In this document: positions 50,692 through 58,844 of the stretch, in pieces
How positions within the stretch are numbered: position 1 is the first letter of the stretch
How the letters are laid out: each line of letters begins with the position of its first letter
Origin: Fibrobacter sp. UBA4297
Lineage (GTDB): Bacteria; Fibrobacterota; Fibrobacteria; Fibrobacterales; Fibrobacteraceae
Direction of reading: 5' to 3'
Length of the DNA stretch: 64,000 nucleotides
Assembly: GCF_002394865.1 (NCBI RefSeq)
Contig: NZ_DGUZ01000023.1
Location: 103,646 to 167,645 of the forward strand
The notes under the pieces: generated by a model
The model's database searches: none
Seen by the model: only the letters and a program-made list of their open reading frames with translations
What the model was told of the DNA's origin: nothing
Position numbers and translations under genes: made by a program

Positions 50692-52491
50692 ATGAAAAAC
50701 ACAGCAATATTGTTAGTTGCAGCATTCGGATTAGGAATGTCTTATGCAGCTGAAGATAATTATAAAGCATCAAATTCAAGTATATCAAAAGAAATTCAAG
50801 ATTTCTTAAACGAAGAAGAATCTTACGAGCCCCAAGTCACGCCATCAAAGACCTACACAGTTGATATTCTCGGTCGTAAGAAAAGTTCTAACAAAATAAC
50901 ACTTTTAGGAAAAGCCAAAACATCAAAGAAACGTAAGATTCACGTCGACATTACAAATTTAGATATTCCCGATTACAAAGTCAAAACAACATCAAGTAAG
51001 ATAGAAATAGACGAAGAAACAGGAAAAGCCCGTCTATGGCTAAATGACAAAGAAGTATCTCAAGAAGAGTTCGAAAAAGCAAACGAAAAAGCCATGCGCG
51101 AGAGACCCACCTTCGTCGCCGGCTACACAGACTCCTTAAGCGCAGAAGAGATCAAAAACTTACTAAAAAAGAACCAACGTATTTACATAAAAAAGCATGT
51201 TGAGCCAATCAACCAAATGGCATACACGTCCATTCTAAATAAATCACAAATTTCGACGCATGCGTTTACCAATACTGCAAAAGGCAACGGAGTCGGCATA
51301 CATTTCGCAGAATCGGGCTGTCCGCATCCTTATTTTCGCACATCAAAATACGTTCCGATAAACGACTGTGAACACGGCGTGCAAATGCACCCCACTGGCG
51401 TATTCCAAATTTTGTCAAACACGGCCCCTGAAGCAACCATATATGGGCAAGACGAAGGCGCCATGAATGGGGATCAACAGCCTTGGCCTAACCCTGGGCA
51501 GCACCCCACCGGTTCAAACAATCCCGACATATTCATTTCTTCGCACTCATGGGCATCTCCAGACAGCCCCGCAGGCGAATACGTCGATGTCGACGCCAAG
51601 ATGGATAACTATGTATACAACACCCGAATAGTAGCCGTTGTCGCTGCAGGCAATTCCGACCAACCAGGCGACAATTTCTATGTCAGATCCCCAGGAAAAG
51701 CCCTCAACGCTATCACAGTCGGAGCAGTCGATCCCACTAACGACAATTACGTATATTATTCCAATTGGAAAAATTCTGAAATTGGCAACGAAAAACCGGA
51801 AGTCGCCAACTACACAGACTTCGAATTCAACAACAGCTATACATTCCAATATCCATGCGACGACGAGACATGTACATACGATGGCTTCTTCAACGGAACT
51901 AGCGCCGCAACGCCCTATACAGCAGCAACGATTGCAGACTTGATGTCGCATCATCCGTATTTGAAAGGACATCCAGAATTGGTCAAAGCAATTTTGGTTT
52001 CTGGCGGAAAACGCCCTATCCCTAACGCGGCTTCATTTGATCCACAAAACTCCACCGTTGCAGCAAAGGATATTCCAGTATATTCAAGTTTAGCATGGAA
52101 TCGAACTTTCCGTACATGGGAAGGCGAAAACAACGAAGTTTTCAACTCAAGTCAAAAAATCACATTCACCGAAGCTGGAATCAAAGATGCCCATTACCGT
52201 ATAGGCATAGCATGGCTGACTTCCGGAACCTACATCATCAAAAACAAAGGACTAAATAACTCTAATGAAAAATTGCCTCAAGATATAGATTTGAAAGTTT
52301 TTCAGAACGGGAAAGTAATTGCCCAATCACAAAGCTACAATAACGCATTTGAAGTCGTTGATTTCACGCCCAAAACAAATGGAGATTTAACCATCGAAAT
52401 TCATCGTTGGCGTAACACGCAAAATCAATCTAGCACATATATGCCTCCCGAAAAAGTCATTCTTGGCTATTCATTGTGGGTTGACAGGTAA
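50692..52491 (+). CDS. Secreted subtilase-like protein (S8 fold) with altered Asp motif
   Basis: This 599-residue protein has a signal peptide (to about SYAAE) and a propeptide-like region of about 170 residues. The S8 core is recognisable: GNGVGIHFAESGCP, MHPTGVFQIL, VVAVVAAGNSDQPGD and the serine motif GTSAATPYTA near residue 402. The position of the catalytic Asp reads Glu (FAESG), and the His motif is HPTGV in place of HGTHV. It may be a divergent protease or a dead one. A C-terminal beta domain follows. AAAGGAG precedes the ATG. The gene is AT-rich compared with its neighbours. Confidence 0.78.
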   Translation: MKNTAILLVAAFGLGMSYAAEDNYKASNSSISKEIQDFLNEEESYEPQVTPSKTYTVDILGRKKSSNKITLLGKAKTSKKRKIHVDITNLDIPDYKVKTTSSKIEIDEETGKARLWLNDKEVSQEEFEKANEKAMRERPTFVAGYTDSLSAEEIKNLLKKNQRIYIKKHVEPINQMAYTSILNKSQISTHAFTNTAKGNGVGIHFAESGCPHPYFRTSKYVPINDCEHGVQMHPTGVFQILSNTAPEATIYGQDEGAMNGDQQPWPNPGQHPTGSNNPDIFISSHSWASPDSPAGEYVDVDAKMDNYVYNTRIVAVVAAGNSDQPGDNFYVRSPGKALNAITVGAVDPTNDNYVYYSNWKNSEIGNEKPEVANYTDFEFNNSYTFQYPCDDETCTYDGFFNGTSAATPYTAATIADLMSHHPYLKGHPELVKAILVSGGKRPIPNAASFDPQNSTVAAKDIPVYSSLAWNRTFRTWEGENNEVFNSSQKITFTEAGIKDAHYRIGIAWLTSGTYIIKNKGLNNSNEKLPQDIDLKVFQNGKVIAQSQSYNNAFEVVDFTPKTNGDLTIEIHRWRNTQNQSSTYMPPEKVILGYSLWVDR

Positions 52492-52511
52492 ATACAAGAC
52501 TTCTCTTTTTT

Positions 52512-52543
52512 CCGCCATGGCTTAAATGCCTTGGCATTTTTTA
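52512..52543 (+). terminator. Terminator after the subtilase-like gene
   Basis: The stem GCCATGGC / GCCTTGGC (one mismatch) has a TTAAAT loop and is followed by ATTTTTTATA. Confidence 0.7.
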
Positions 52544-52584
52544 TATTTCACCACCAACACTCCTTTCAACACAAAAATACGAAA

Positions 52585-53652
52585 ATGAAAAGAATTGAAT
52601 TCATCGATGTCGCCAAGTTCCTTGCCATGATTTTAGTCGTGTTCACGCATGGAATCAAGGAATGCAACTTTGTCGCTCTTGTTTTTTCTTTCCATCTGCC
52701 CGTATTCTTTGTCTTAAACGGCATGACCCTAAAGGTCGAAAACCAGACCTTCGGCGATTTCCTTGTAAAGAAGCTCAAGCGTTATATCATTCCCATGTTC
52801 GGGCTCGGTTTTCTCTGCGTTCTTTTCGAACTGCTTATCAAGTGGTTGTTAAACCTCCCAATTCCCGAGCACTTTATAATAAAGAGCATCGCAAACCTCA
52901 TCAATCAAATCAGGACTTTCGCCATCTGGTTTTTGCCGGCATTGTTCTTTACCGACATCATTCTCTTTGGATTCCATCGGCTTTCCAAGGGCAGGCTTTC
53001 TATAATGGGAATCCTTTCGCTCTTGGTGCTTGGCATTGGAATCATTTTCAACCTGAATCATAACGTTCCACTTGTCTGGAATTTTGATGCCGCTTTATTC
53101 GGAACAATTTTCACTTATACAGGATTCGCATTCCGCCACAAGAAACTTTCGGGATTATACAACTTTCTCACTAAGAAGCGCCTGTGGGCATTCCTTATCG
53201 GAACAGCCCTGATGACAGCTACTTATTTTATCAGCCAATACGTTTATACGAACACCCATTTTCATCTGGAAATGTTCTTCCGCATTTACAAGCCATACTA
53301 TATAATGATACCCAACGCGATCATCGGCTCTATCGGGTTCATCCTCATCTGTCGCGGAATCACCAACCCGATTCTAGCAAAACCGGTCGAAATGAATCTC
53401 GCTCTGCTGCCGTTTCACCAAGTTTTAGCATTCCCAATTTTTAGATCTATACTTTTTCCCGAATGGTGGGCAAAAGTCCATATGTTACCAGCAAGCGATT
53501 TTCAATATATTCTCTTCGCTACCACGATGACTTTATTCTCTATCGCACTAATTGCGGTCATTCACTTTGCAATAAAGTATTCCCCGTTCAGCATCATTGT
53601 CAACCAGCCGTTGGCTAGTTTTTATCACAGAAAAAAACGCTTACAAGCTTAA
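52585..53652 (+). CDS. Acyltransferase-3-like membrane protein
   Basis: This 355-residue protein starts at MKRIEFIDVAKFLAM, the typical opening of acyltransferase-3 family proteins; the longer frame to 52531 runs through the terminator. It has about ten hydrophobic helices, and the conserved His is in VFTHGIKE near residue 20. These enzymes O-acetylate or succinylate surface sugars. A TATATT hexamer is at 52541, directly after the upstream terminator. The 3' end overlaps the converging aminopeptidase gene by 38 nt. Confidence 0.85.
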   Translation: MKRIEFIDVAKFLAMILVVFTHGIKECNFVALVFSFHLPVFFVLNGMTLKVENQTFGDFLVKKLKRYIIPMFGLGFLCVLFELLIKWLLNLPIPEHFIIKSIANLINQIRTFAIWFLPALFFTDIILFGFHRLSKGRLSIMGILSLLVLGIGIIFNLNHNVPLVWNFDAALFGTIFTYTGFAFRHKKLSGLYNFLTKKRLWAFLIGTALMTATYFISQYVYTNTHFHLEMFFRIYKPYYIMIPNAIIGSIGFILICRGITNPILAKPVEMNLALLPFHQVLAFPIFRSILFPEWWAKVHMLPASDFQYILFATTMTLFSIALIAVIHFAIKYSPFSIIVNQPLASFYHRKKRLQA

Positions 53653-54970
53653 TCATATCCGCGTGGTCGCTTGCTGCCATCATCTCGCGGATGCTGTGCA
53701 TGCTAAGCATGGGCTCGCCAATATCGACTGTCGGGATTCCGAGATTTGCAGAAACCGTAGGGCCGACCGTCGAGCCGCAAGGCATGTCGTTTCGCATAAT
53801 GAAAACTTGAAGTGGGATTCCCGCTTTTTCACAAAGCAAACGGAATTGCGCAGAACTCATCAAGTCGCTTGCGTAACGCTTTTGCGCATTTGTCTTGAGC
53901 ACAATGCCCTTGCCCAACAGCGGCGCATGATTCGGCTCGTGCTTTTCCGTGTGGTTCGGATGCTCGGCGTGGGCCATGTCGATAGAGAGCGCGAGGGACT
54001 CTGCAAGGTACGAAGTAAGAGGTCGGGCATGTCCCTTTGATGTAAAGGTTTCATGGATCCTATCGGGGCTTTGCCCCTCCAGGATGACATCCCTAGCATT
54101 GTCATTCTGAAGCGAAGCGATAGAATCCAATACACTTTTCAAGAAGTTGCCGGCAGCACCTTCGCGGGTATTGGAACCGACTTCTTCGTTGTTGAAGAAA
54201 CACGCCACAAGGCAATCATTCTCAGCGGATGTCGCAGACACCATCGCTTCGGCAATGGCATGGCAGCTGCTCAAATTATCAAGCCTTCCAGAATAAATCC
54301 ATTCGTCGTTAAAGCCGCCACGATTTGCAGGCTGAGCATCAAACAACTGCACATCAAAATCAATCAAACGAGCCCCCGCCGGGAGCTCCTTTTCAAGCGC
54401 CTTCACAAACAAGTTCTTGCGGTTTTCAGAAACATTACTTTCCGAGGCTCCCGCCCACAGCGCATTAAAATCTATCTGCGGATTCACCTTAAGGCCGTCT
54501 TGATTCACACCACGGTTCAGGTGGACTGCCAACTGCGGAATCCTGAAAAGTTTTTCACCACGAAACAGTTTTGTTTTGAGCGTCATGGACTTGTCCGCCG
54601 AATCTACGTACGCAAGCATCCCTGCATAGCCAAGGTCGCGGTCGAGCCAACTCGTAAAAAGCGGAGAGCCGTAGACCTCCGTATGGAGCGTACACACTCC
54701 CGCATTCATGCCATCCGGATTCGGGGAAATCTTGAGCGTCGGGAAGTCCGTATGCGCAAGCGCAATCCTGAACTTTGACGTATCACACCACTTTTTCGGC
54801 GTACGGAACGCAATCACCGAAGCCCCTCGGCACACGAAATAAGCTTTTGCAGGTTCGAGATTTGCACCAAGTTCAATTTCAGCAAAAGAATTGGCCTTAA
54901 AAAACGACTTCAAAGCGTCTACGGTATGGTACGGCGTTACGGCAGTATTCAAAAAATCAAAAAATTCCAT
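53615..54970 (-). CDS. apeB: M18 aminopeptidase
   Basis: This 451-residue protein starts at 54970 (MEFFDFLNTAVTPYHTV) with GAGGAA 4 nt upstream; the frame to 55000 has no such site. Metal-ligand motifs are AHTDFP near residue 80, GRLDNLSSCHA, NNEEVGS and SIDMAHAEHPN, with SMHSIRE near the C-terminus. It removes N-terminal acidic or neutral residues in the cytoplasm as a large homo-oligomer. Residues about 282-306 come from a palindromic repeat element inserted in frame. The end overlaps the acyltransferase gene on the other strand. Confidence 0.92.
   Translation of the reverse strand: MEFFDFLNTAVTPYHTVDALKSFFKANSFAEIELGANLEPAKAYFVCRGASVIAFRTPKKWCDTSKFRIALAHTDFPTLKISPNPDGMNAGVCTLHTEVYGSPLFTSWLDRDLGYAGMLAYVDSADKSMTLKTKLFRGEKLFRIPQLAVHLNRGVNQDGLKVNPQIDFNALWAGASESNVSENRKNLFVKALEKELPAGARLIDFDVQLFDAQPANRGGFNDEWIYSGRLDNLSSCHAIAEAMVSATSAENDCLVACFFNNEEVGSNTREGAAGNFLKSVLDSIASLQNDNARDVILEGQSPDRIHETFTSKGHARPLTSYLAESLALSIDMAHAEHPNHTEKHEPNHAPLLGKGIVLKTNAQKRYASDLMSSAQFRLLCEKAGIPLQVFIMRNDMPCGSTVGPTVSANLGIPTVDIGEPMLSMHSIREMMAASDHADMIKLVSVFFCDKN
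54055..54128. repeat. 74-bp palindromic element inside apeB
   Basis: The ends GGATcCTATCG and CGATAGaATCC are complementary. Inside are a GGGGCTTTGCCCC hairpin, AGGATGACATCC and GTCATTCTGAAGCGAAGC, the words shared with intergenic copies. The aminopeptidase frame passes through without a stop. Confidence 0.8.
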
Positions 54971-55036
54971 ATTTCCTCGAAAAAAATCAATTAAATTCAA
55001 TTTGACAATATAATCTATTTATATTTCACGAAAGCA

Positions 55037-56047
55037 ATGGCATTTCAAAAGATAAAACAGATTAACTGGATGGAAATGTCCGGCCTTTTGGTCGGCGTCA
55101 TTAGCACTGTTGCCGTCATGATTTTTTCGTTGGTGCTTTACCATTACCTTTACGACAAAACCTACGGTATCACCAAGGAAAAATACAAGCTTTACAGTAC
55201 ATTCGAAAAGGCGCTAGGCCTTAAAAAGGGAACGAGCGTACAAATCAACGGTGTCGATGTCGGACAAGTAACCAACGTATCGATTGAACAAGATAATACA
55301 GGAGCCATGTCCGATAGCGTGCTCATGGAATTCACCATCGAAAAGAAATACCAGAATCTCATCACAGACAGCGCTAAAGCTTTTGCCATCCGCGACCAGA
55401 ACCTGATTTCGTCCCGAGTCATCAATATCGATATTAAAAAGAAAAAGGGCCGCGTTCTCGAAGACAACGACACCTTAGCGGCAGGCAAGGCTCAAGATAT
55501 CGAAACCGTCATTGAAACAGCAAACCAACTTTTGGGCCGTGTGAACCGCCTTGTGGACGCCGCCGACGAACTCGTGACAATGGCTCTCGATACAGGAACG
55601 ACCATGGGTGCATTGTTCGGTTCCCGTGCCCTTTACGACAACTTAAACCGCCAGCTTTACCGACTTGACGAAATCACATTCCTTGGCAAGAACGTGCTGA
55701 AGAAGACATCCTTCTTGCTTGATACGATGAAGACGGACGTTCCGACACTTATTAGTCGCGCGAACGAAGTCACAAACAACGTAGGAAACTTGCTTGATGA
55801 CTTCAAGCCGCTGCCGGGCCAAGTCACCTCGCTTTTGAACTCCATGGATTCCACCGTCGGACGCGTAGACAATCTTGTCACCAATTTCGGTACAGTCACG
55901 ACCGGCCTGCAAGACTTCATGAACACGACAGAAAACACATTGCAGAGTGCTGACGACTTGATTAACGGCATGTCCAAGATGTGGCTTTTCAGAAGCAATA
56001 TTCCAAAGCATGATTCCGTTCCCTTTGTCGTGGAGACTCTATGGTAA
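55037..56047 (+). CDS. MCE-domain protein (MlaD-like)
   Basis: This 336-residue protein has one N-terminal membrane anchor (SGLLVGVISTVAVMIFSLVLYHYLY), then an MCE domain at about 45-125 with LKKGTSVQINGVDVGQVTNV, and a long helical C-terminus with hydrophobic heptads. MCE proteins form rings that pass lipids between membranes with MlaE and MlaF, which here lie at 22-23.7 kb. An AT-rich TATATT sits 11 nt before the start. It overlaps the next gene. Confidence 0.9.
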   Translation: MAFQKIKQINWMEMSGLLVGVISTVAVMIFSLVLYHYLYDKTYGITKEKYKLYSTFEKALGLKKGTSVQINGVDVGQVTNVSIEQDNTGAMSDSVLMEFTIEKKYQNLITDSAKAFAIRDQNLISSRVINIDIKKKKGRVLEDNDTLAAGKAQDIETVIETANQLLGRVNRLVDAADELVTMALDTGTTMGALFGSRALYDNLNRQLYRLDEITFLGKNVLKKTSFLLDTMKTDVPTLISRANEVTNNVGNLLDDFKPLPGQVTSLLNSMDSTVGRVDNLVTNFGTVTTGLQDFMNTTENTLQSADDLINGMSKMWLFRSNIPKHDSVPFVVETLW

Positions 56048-56823
56048 TGCGCAACGCTATTAAACTTGCGCTTTGCATCGCCTTGAGCGGATTTGCAGCA
56101 TCATTCGCCTCGGAATCGGGGCAGCTTGCCGCACGCGCCCAAAAGTCTTTTCACGCAGGAAAATTCGCCAAAGGCTATTCGCAGCTGGAACGCGCCTTGG
56201 TCGCAAGCCGCAAAGAAGGGAACCGCCACGCCGAAAGCCGTATCATGATTGCCATGGGGCAAATCCGCACCATGAGTCTTGACTTTGAATTGGCGGATTC
56301 GCTACTGAGCCATGTCAAAAGCAACTGGCTGGACGTCTCTACGCGCATCATGCTCGTCAAGGCAAAAGCAGGCCTGAAGAACGCCAAAGAAAACTTTAGC
56401 GAAGCCGTTTCACTTTGCGAAAGCGTCAACGAAAACGAACTCGATAAACTCGACGACCAACTGCAGGGCTCATTTTATTCGGAATGCGCCATCGCATACG
56501 CAGGCGCCCGCAATGACGAAAAGGCCAAACAGGCCCTCAAGATGGTCGCCAAGCGCACTGACGACGATACGGGAATTTATTACTGGACGGATGCCCGCCT
56601 AACAGACCTACAAAAGTCAGGCGATGCCGATGCTCTTTACCGCAAGGCAGAAGCCAAGTCGGTCGAAGCGAACACGCCCTACACCACCGCAAACATCCTT
56701 TACCACCGCGCAAAGAACCTCAGCAAAGCAGATCCAGCCGAATCCAAGGAACTGTTCAACCGCTGCAAAACAGCATTCGAGCTGATGGGACTCCCCAAGA
56801 ACGCGGAACGCTGCGGGAAGTAA
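56041..56823 (+). CDS. Periplasmic TPR protein next to MCE gene
   Basis: This 260-residue protein has a signal peptide (LALCIALSGFAASFA) and helical tetratricopeptide-like repeats (AARAQKSFHAGKFAKGYSQL, LFNRCKTAFELMGLPKNAER). It starts inside the stop region of the MCE gene (ATGGTAATG), so it is coupled to it and may be a periplasmic partner in lipid transport. No catalytic motif. No clear terminator follows; 56824-57009 carries a short GTCATCC-type repeat fragment and an AT-rich promoter region. Confidence 0.75.
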   Translation: MVMRNAIKLALCIALSGFAASFASESGQLAARAQKSFHAGKFAKGYSQLERALVASRKEGNRHAESRIMIAMGQIRTMSLDFELADSLLSHVKSNWLDVSTRIMLVKAKAGLKNAKENFSEAVSLCESVNENELDKLDDQLQGSFYSECAIAYAGARNDEKAKQALKMVAKRTDDDTGIYYWTDARLTDLQKSGDADALYRKAEAKSVEANTPYTTANILYHRAKNLSKADPAESKELFNRCKTAFELMGLPKNAERCGK

Positions 56824-57009
56824 TTCTCGCCATCCCCAAAACTGGTAATTCACGAACTCGTCATCCAGAAACCCGTAAGGGTTGATGGATTTAGAGGCAT
56901 TTTCATTAAGCAATGCTTCTTTTGTAAGAAAGAAATATTAAGATTTTTATCCTTTTTACAAAAAAATTATCTATGTGTATTACACAAATTAAACGAAAGG
57001 AAAAAAAAC

Positions 57010-57813
57010 ATGCCTATATGCGCCTATTGCGATCAAAACAAGAAACTTACTCGAGAACATGTTATAGCCCACAAATTTTTATCAAAATACTATCCTGATG
57101 GAAAAGGGAAAAACAAACAAGTCGGATATCAAAACAAAACAGAAACAATTTCATCAAATTTTCAAATAGTTAGAGATGTCTGTTCAGATTGCAACGGTAT
57201 TCATTTATCACAGGTTGATGAATACTTTTTATCCTTTTACAAAGAAAATTTTGATTTCAAAATAAAAAAGCCCGGACAAACATACACACTATCTTACGAC
57301 TATAACAAGTTATCAAGATGGCTACTAAAAACATTATATAATTCAGAAAGAGCAAATAAATACGATTCCACACCAGCTTACCTATACAATTTAAGAAAAT
57401 ACATGTTGGGAGAGCCAAATAACAGTGATATGGTATTCGAATTATACTATGAATGTTTAAGCGACCATGAAAAAATTCCCACATCAATAATCTATCGCAA
57501 TTCGTTAAAAAATGGATTACTAAAAATGGGAAACGCAGTTTTTGCATCAAGTACTGGATATCCTAATATCAGATCAAAATATTTTATATCGGGCAACAAC
57601 GCATTCTTCTTATTTTTCACCAACAAAAAAGAAATAAAAGATATAGAAGCGTTCGTTTCAGATTTAGATTATTTTCATTGCTTGAAGCTATATAGAATTG
57701 ATCCTGACAAAAGTGAAATTACATATAAAGTTTCAGAAAAAACAGCCGTAGATATTGAAAGAAGTTCACTTCAAGGTCCAAAGTCTGTATATCTAGATGG
57801 TTATAATTTTTAA
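57010..57813 (+). CDS. HNH-like endonuclease-type protein, AT-rich
   Basis: This 267-residue protein has an N-terminal zinc-type HNH pattern: CAYC at 4-7, TREHVIAHKFL with Glu16-His17, and CSDCN at 58-62. The remainder is Tyr/Asn/Lys-rich and unlike known nucleases. AAAGGAAAAAAAAC precedes the ATG. The gene is much more AT-rich than both neighbours and uses A/T-ending codons, as expected of an acquired gene. It stands alone with its own terminator (57850). It could be a defence nuclease, but no partner is present. Confidence 0.75.
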   Translation: MPICAYCDQNKKLTREHVIAHKFLSKYYPDGKGKNKQVGYQNKTETISSNFQIVRDVCSDCNGIHLSQVDEYFLSFYKENFDFKIKKPGQTYTLSYDYNKLSRWLLKTLYNSERANKYDSTPAYLYNLRKYMLGEPNNSDMVFELYYECLSDHEKIPTSIIYRNSLKNGLLKMGNAVFASSTGYPNIRSKYFISGNNAFFLFFTNKKEIKDIEAFVSDLDYFHCLKLYRIDPDKSEITYKVSEKTAVDIERSSLQGPKSVYLDGYNF

Positions 57814-57849
57814 AATGGCCTTAGCGCATTTTCAACCGCAGCATTAGAA

Positions 57850-57878
57850 TCCGCAGCGTTTCTAACGCTGCGTTTTTC
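57850..57878 (+). terminator. Terminator after the HNH gene
   Basis: The stem CGCAGCG / CGCTGCG with a TTTCTAA loop is followed by TTTTTC. Confidence 0.82.
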
Positions 57879-57896
57879 ACATCAAGACTTAACTGG

Positions 57897-57960
57897 GCCC
57901 TTCGCCTTGCTCAGGGCGACGAAGTAGGAAGCGTCAGAATGACGAAGAAGCGTGCGTCAG
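57897..57960. repeat. Dispersed repeat element reaching into a gene end
   Basis: CTTCGCC...GGGCGACGAAG forms a hairpin and is followed by GCGTCAGAATGACG and GCGTCAGTGTGACGC. The last part includes the stop codon of the minus-strand gene at 57957, so the element forms the end of its coding region. Confidence 0.5.
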
Positions 57961-58763
57961 TGTGACGCGGTTGCCGTTGTATCTACGGCAGGTTCTTCGA
58001 CTTTTTTCATGGCAAGGAGGCGGTTGTAAGCAACAACCGGCGGGATGCGGCCTTCGGCCATGCCATCGACAAGATACTTGACTTTCTGGTAGTTTTCGTC
58101 CTTGTCGTAGTCGGCAATCAAGCCCTTGTAACCGAGGAGCTTGAGAATTTTCACATAAAAGCTTGCACGGAACTTCTTGAAACGCGGTTGCATCACGTCG
58201 TTCAAGATAGTTTCAAGCGCAGTCTCGGTCTGCATGGAGTCGAGTTCAAAGCTGCGGTAAATCGTGCGGATGTGATCGGGAATCGTTGTATCCGGGCTAT
58301 CGAAATATTTGCGCATCACGTTGGCGGCTTCGGTCCTGTTGGGGTACGGGCCACGAGCGAGGCGGAGTGCAAAGTAAAGCGAAAGGCGCCAGTTTTCAGG
58401 ATAGACGCGAGTCGCACGGCGCAATACAGAAAAATCGGAAGTATCGGGAGCATCGACGGGAGTCACGCCACCGACAAAGTAATACGGCGTGTAGAATAGC
58501 GAATCCAGGCTCGTCGAAAGTTCAGCGACATGGCCGAGATACGCATATTCCCTGCCGGTGAGGTAGCTTTCGCCAAGTTCGGTGAGGCCCTTGATCCAGA
58601 AGAGCCCTGCTACCGACGCGTCGTGCCCTGCAGCTACATAGCGAACAGACGAAGCCTTCGGCAAGAAGGATTCGTCAAAGTTCGTGCCAGGAAGCGGCTT
58701 TGCGTAATGGAACGCAAGCGCGATGATGGCAATAGCGGTTATAATAGCAGCAAGGAAACGCAT
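57957..58763 (-). CDS. Membrane-anchored protein of unknown function, 268 aa
   Basis: One N-terminal membrane helix (LAAIITAIAIIALAFHYA) acts as signal anchor, and the rest should be periplasmic and mostly helical. RRATRVYPENWRLSLYFALRLARGPYP and the neighbouring helices look like solenoid repeats of the TPR type. No family was recognised with confidence. A heptamer repeat array sits directly before the start (58768-58844), so the promoter is unclear. The stop lies within a repeat element. Confidence 0.7.
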   Translation of the reverse strand: MRFLAAIITAIAIIALAFHYAKPLPGTNFDESFLPKASSVRYVAAGHDASVAGLFWIKGLTELGESYLTGREYAYLGHVAELSTSLDSLFYTPYYFVGGVTPVDAPDTSDFSVLRRATRVYPENWRLSLYFALRLARGPYPNRTEAANVMRKYFDSPDTTIPDHIRTIYRSFELDSMQTETALETILNDVMQPRFKKFRASFYVKILKLLGYKGLIADYDKDENYQKVKYLVDGMAEGRIPPVVAYNRLLAMKKVEEPAVDTTATASH

Positions 58764-58767
58764 TGTT

Positions 58768-58844
58768 AGTTGGCAGTTGGCAGAACTTAGAACTTAGAAA
58801 ACTAAGTTCTAAGAGCGAAGCGAGCTAAGTTCTAAGTTCTAAAT
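58768..58844. repeat. Heptanucleotide array with inverted halves
   Basis: 7-bp steps AGTTGGC, AGTTGGC, AGAACTT, AGAACTT, AGAAAAC, TAAGTTC, TAAGAGC, GAAGCGA, GCTAAGT, TCTAAGT, TCTAAAT. The left half is roughly the complement of the right. The final unit supplies the TAG stop of pyrF. Confidence 0.75.
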
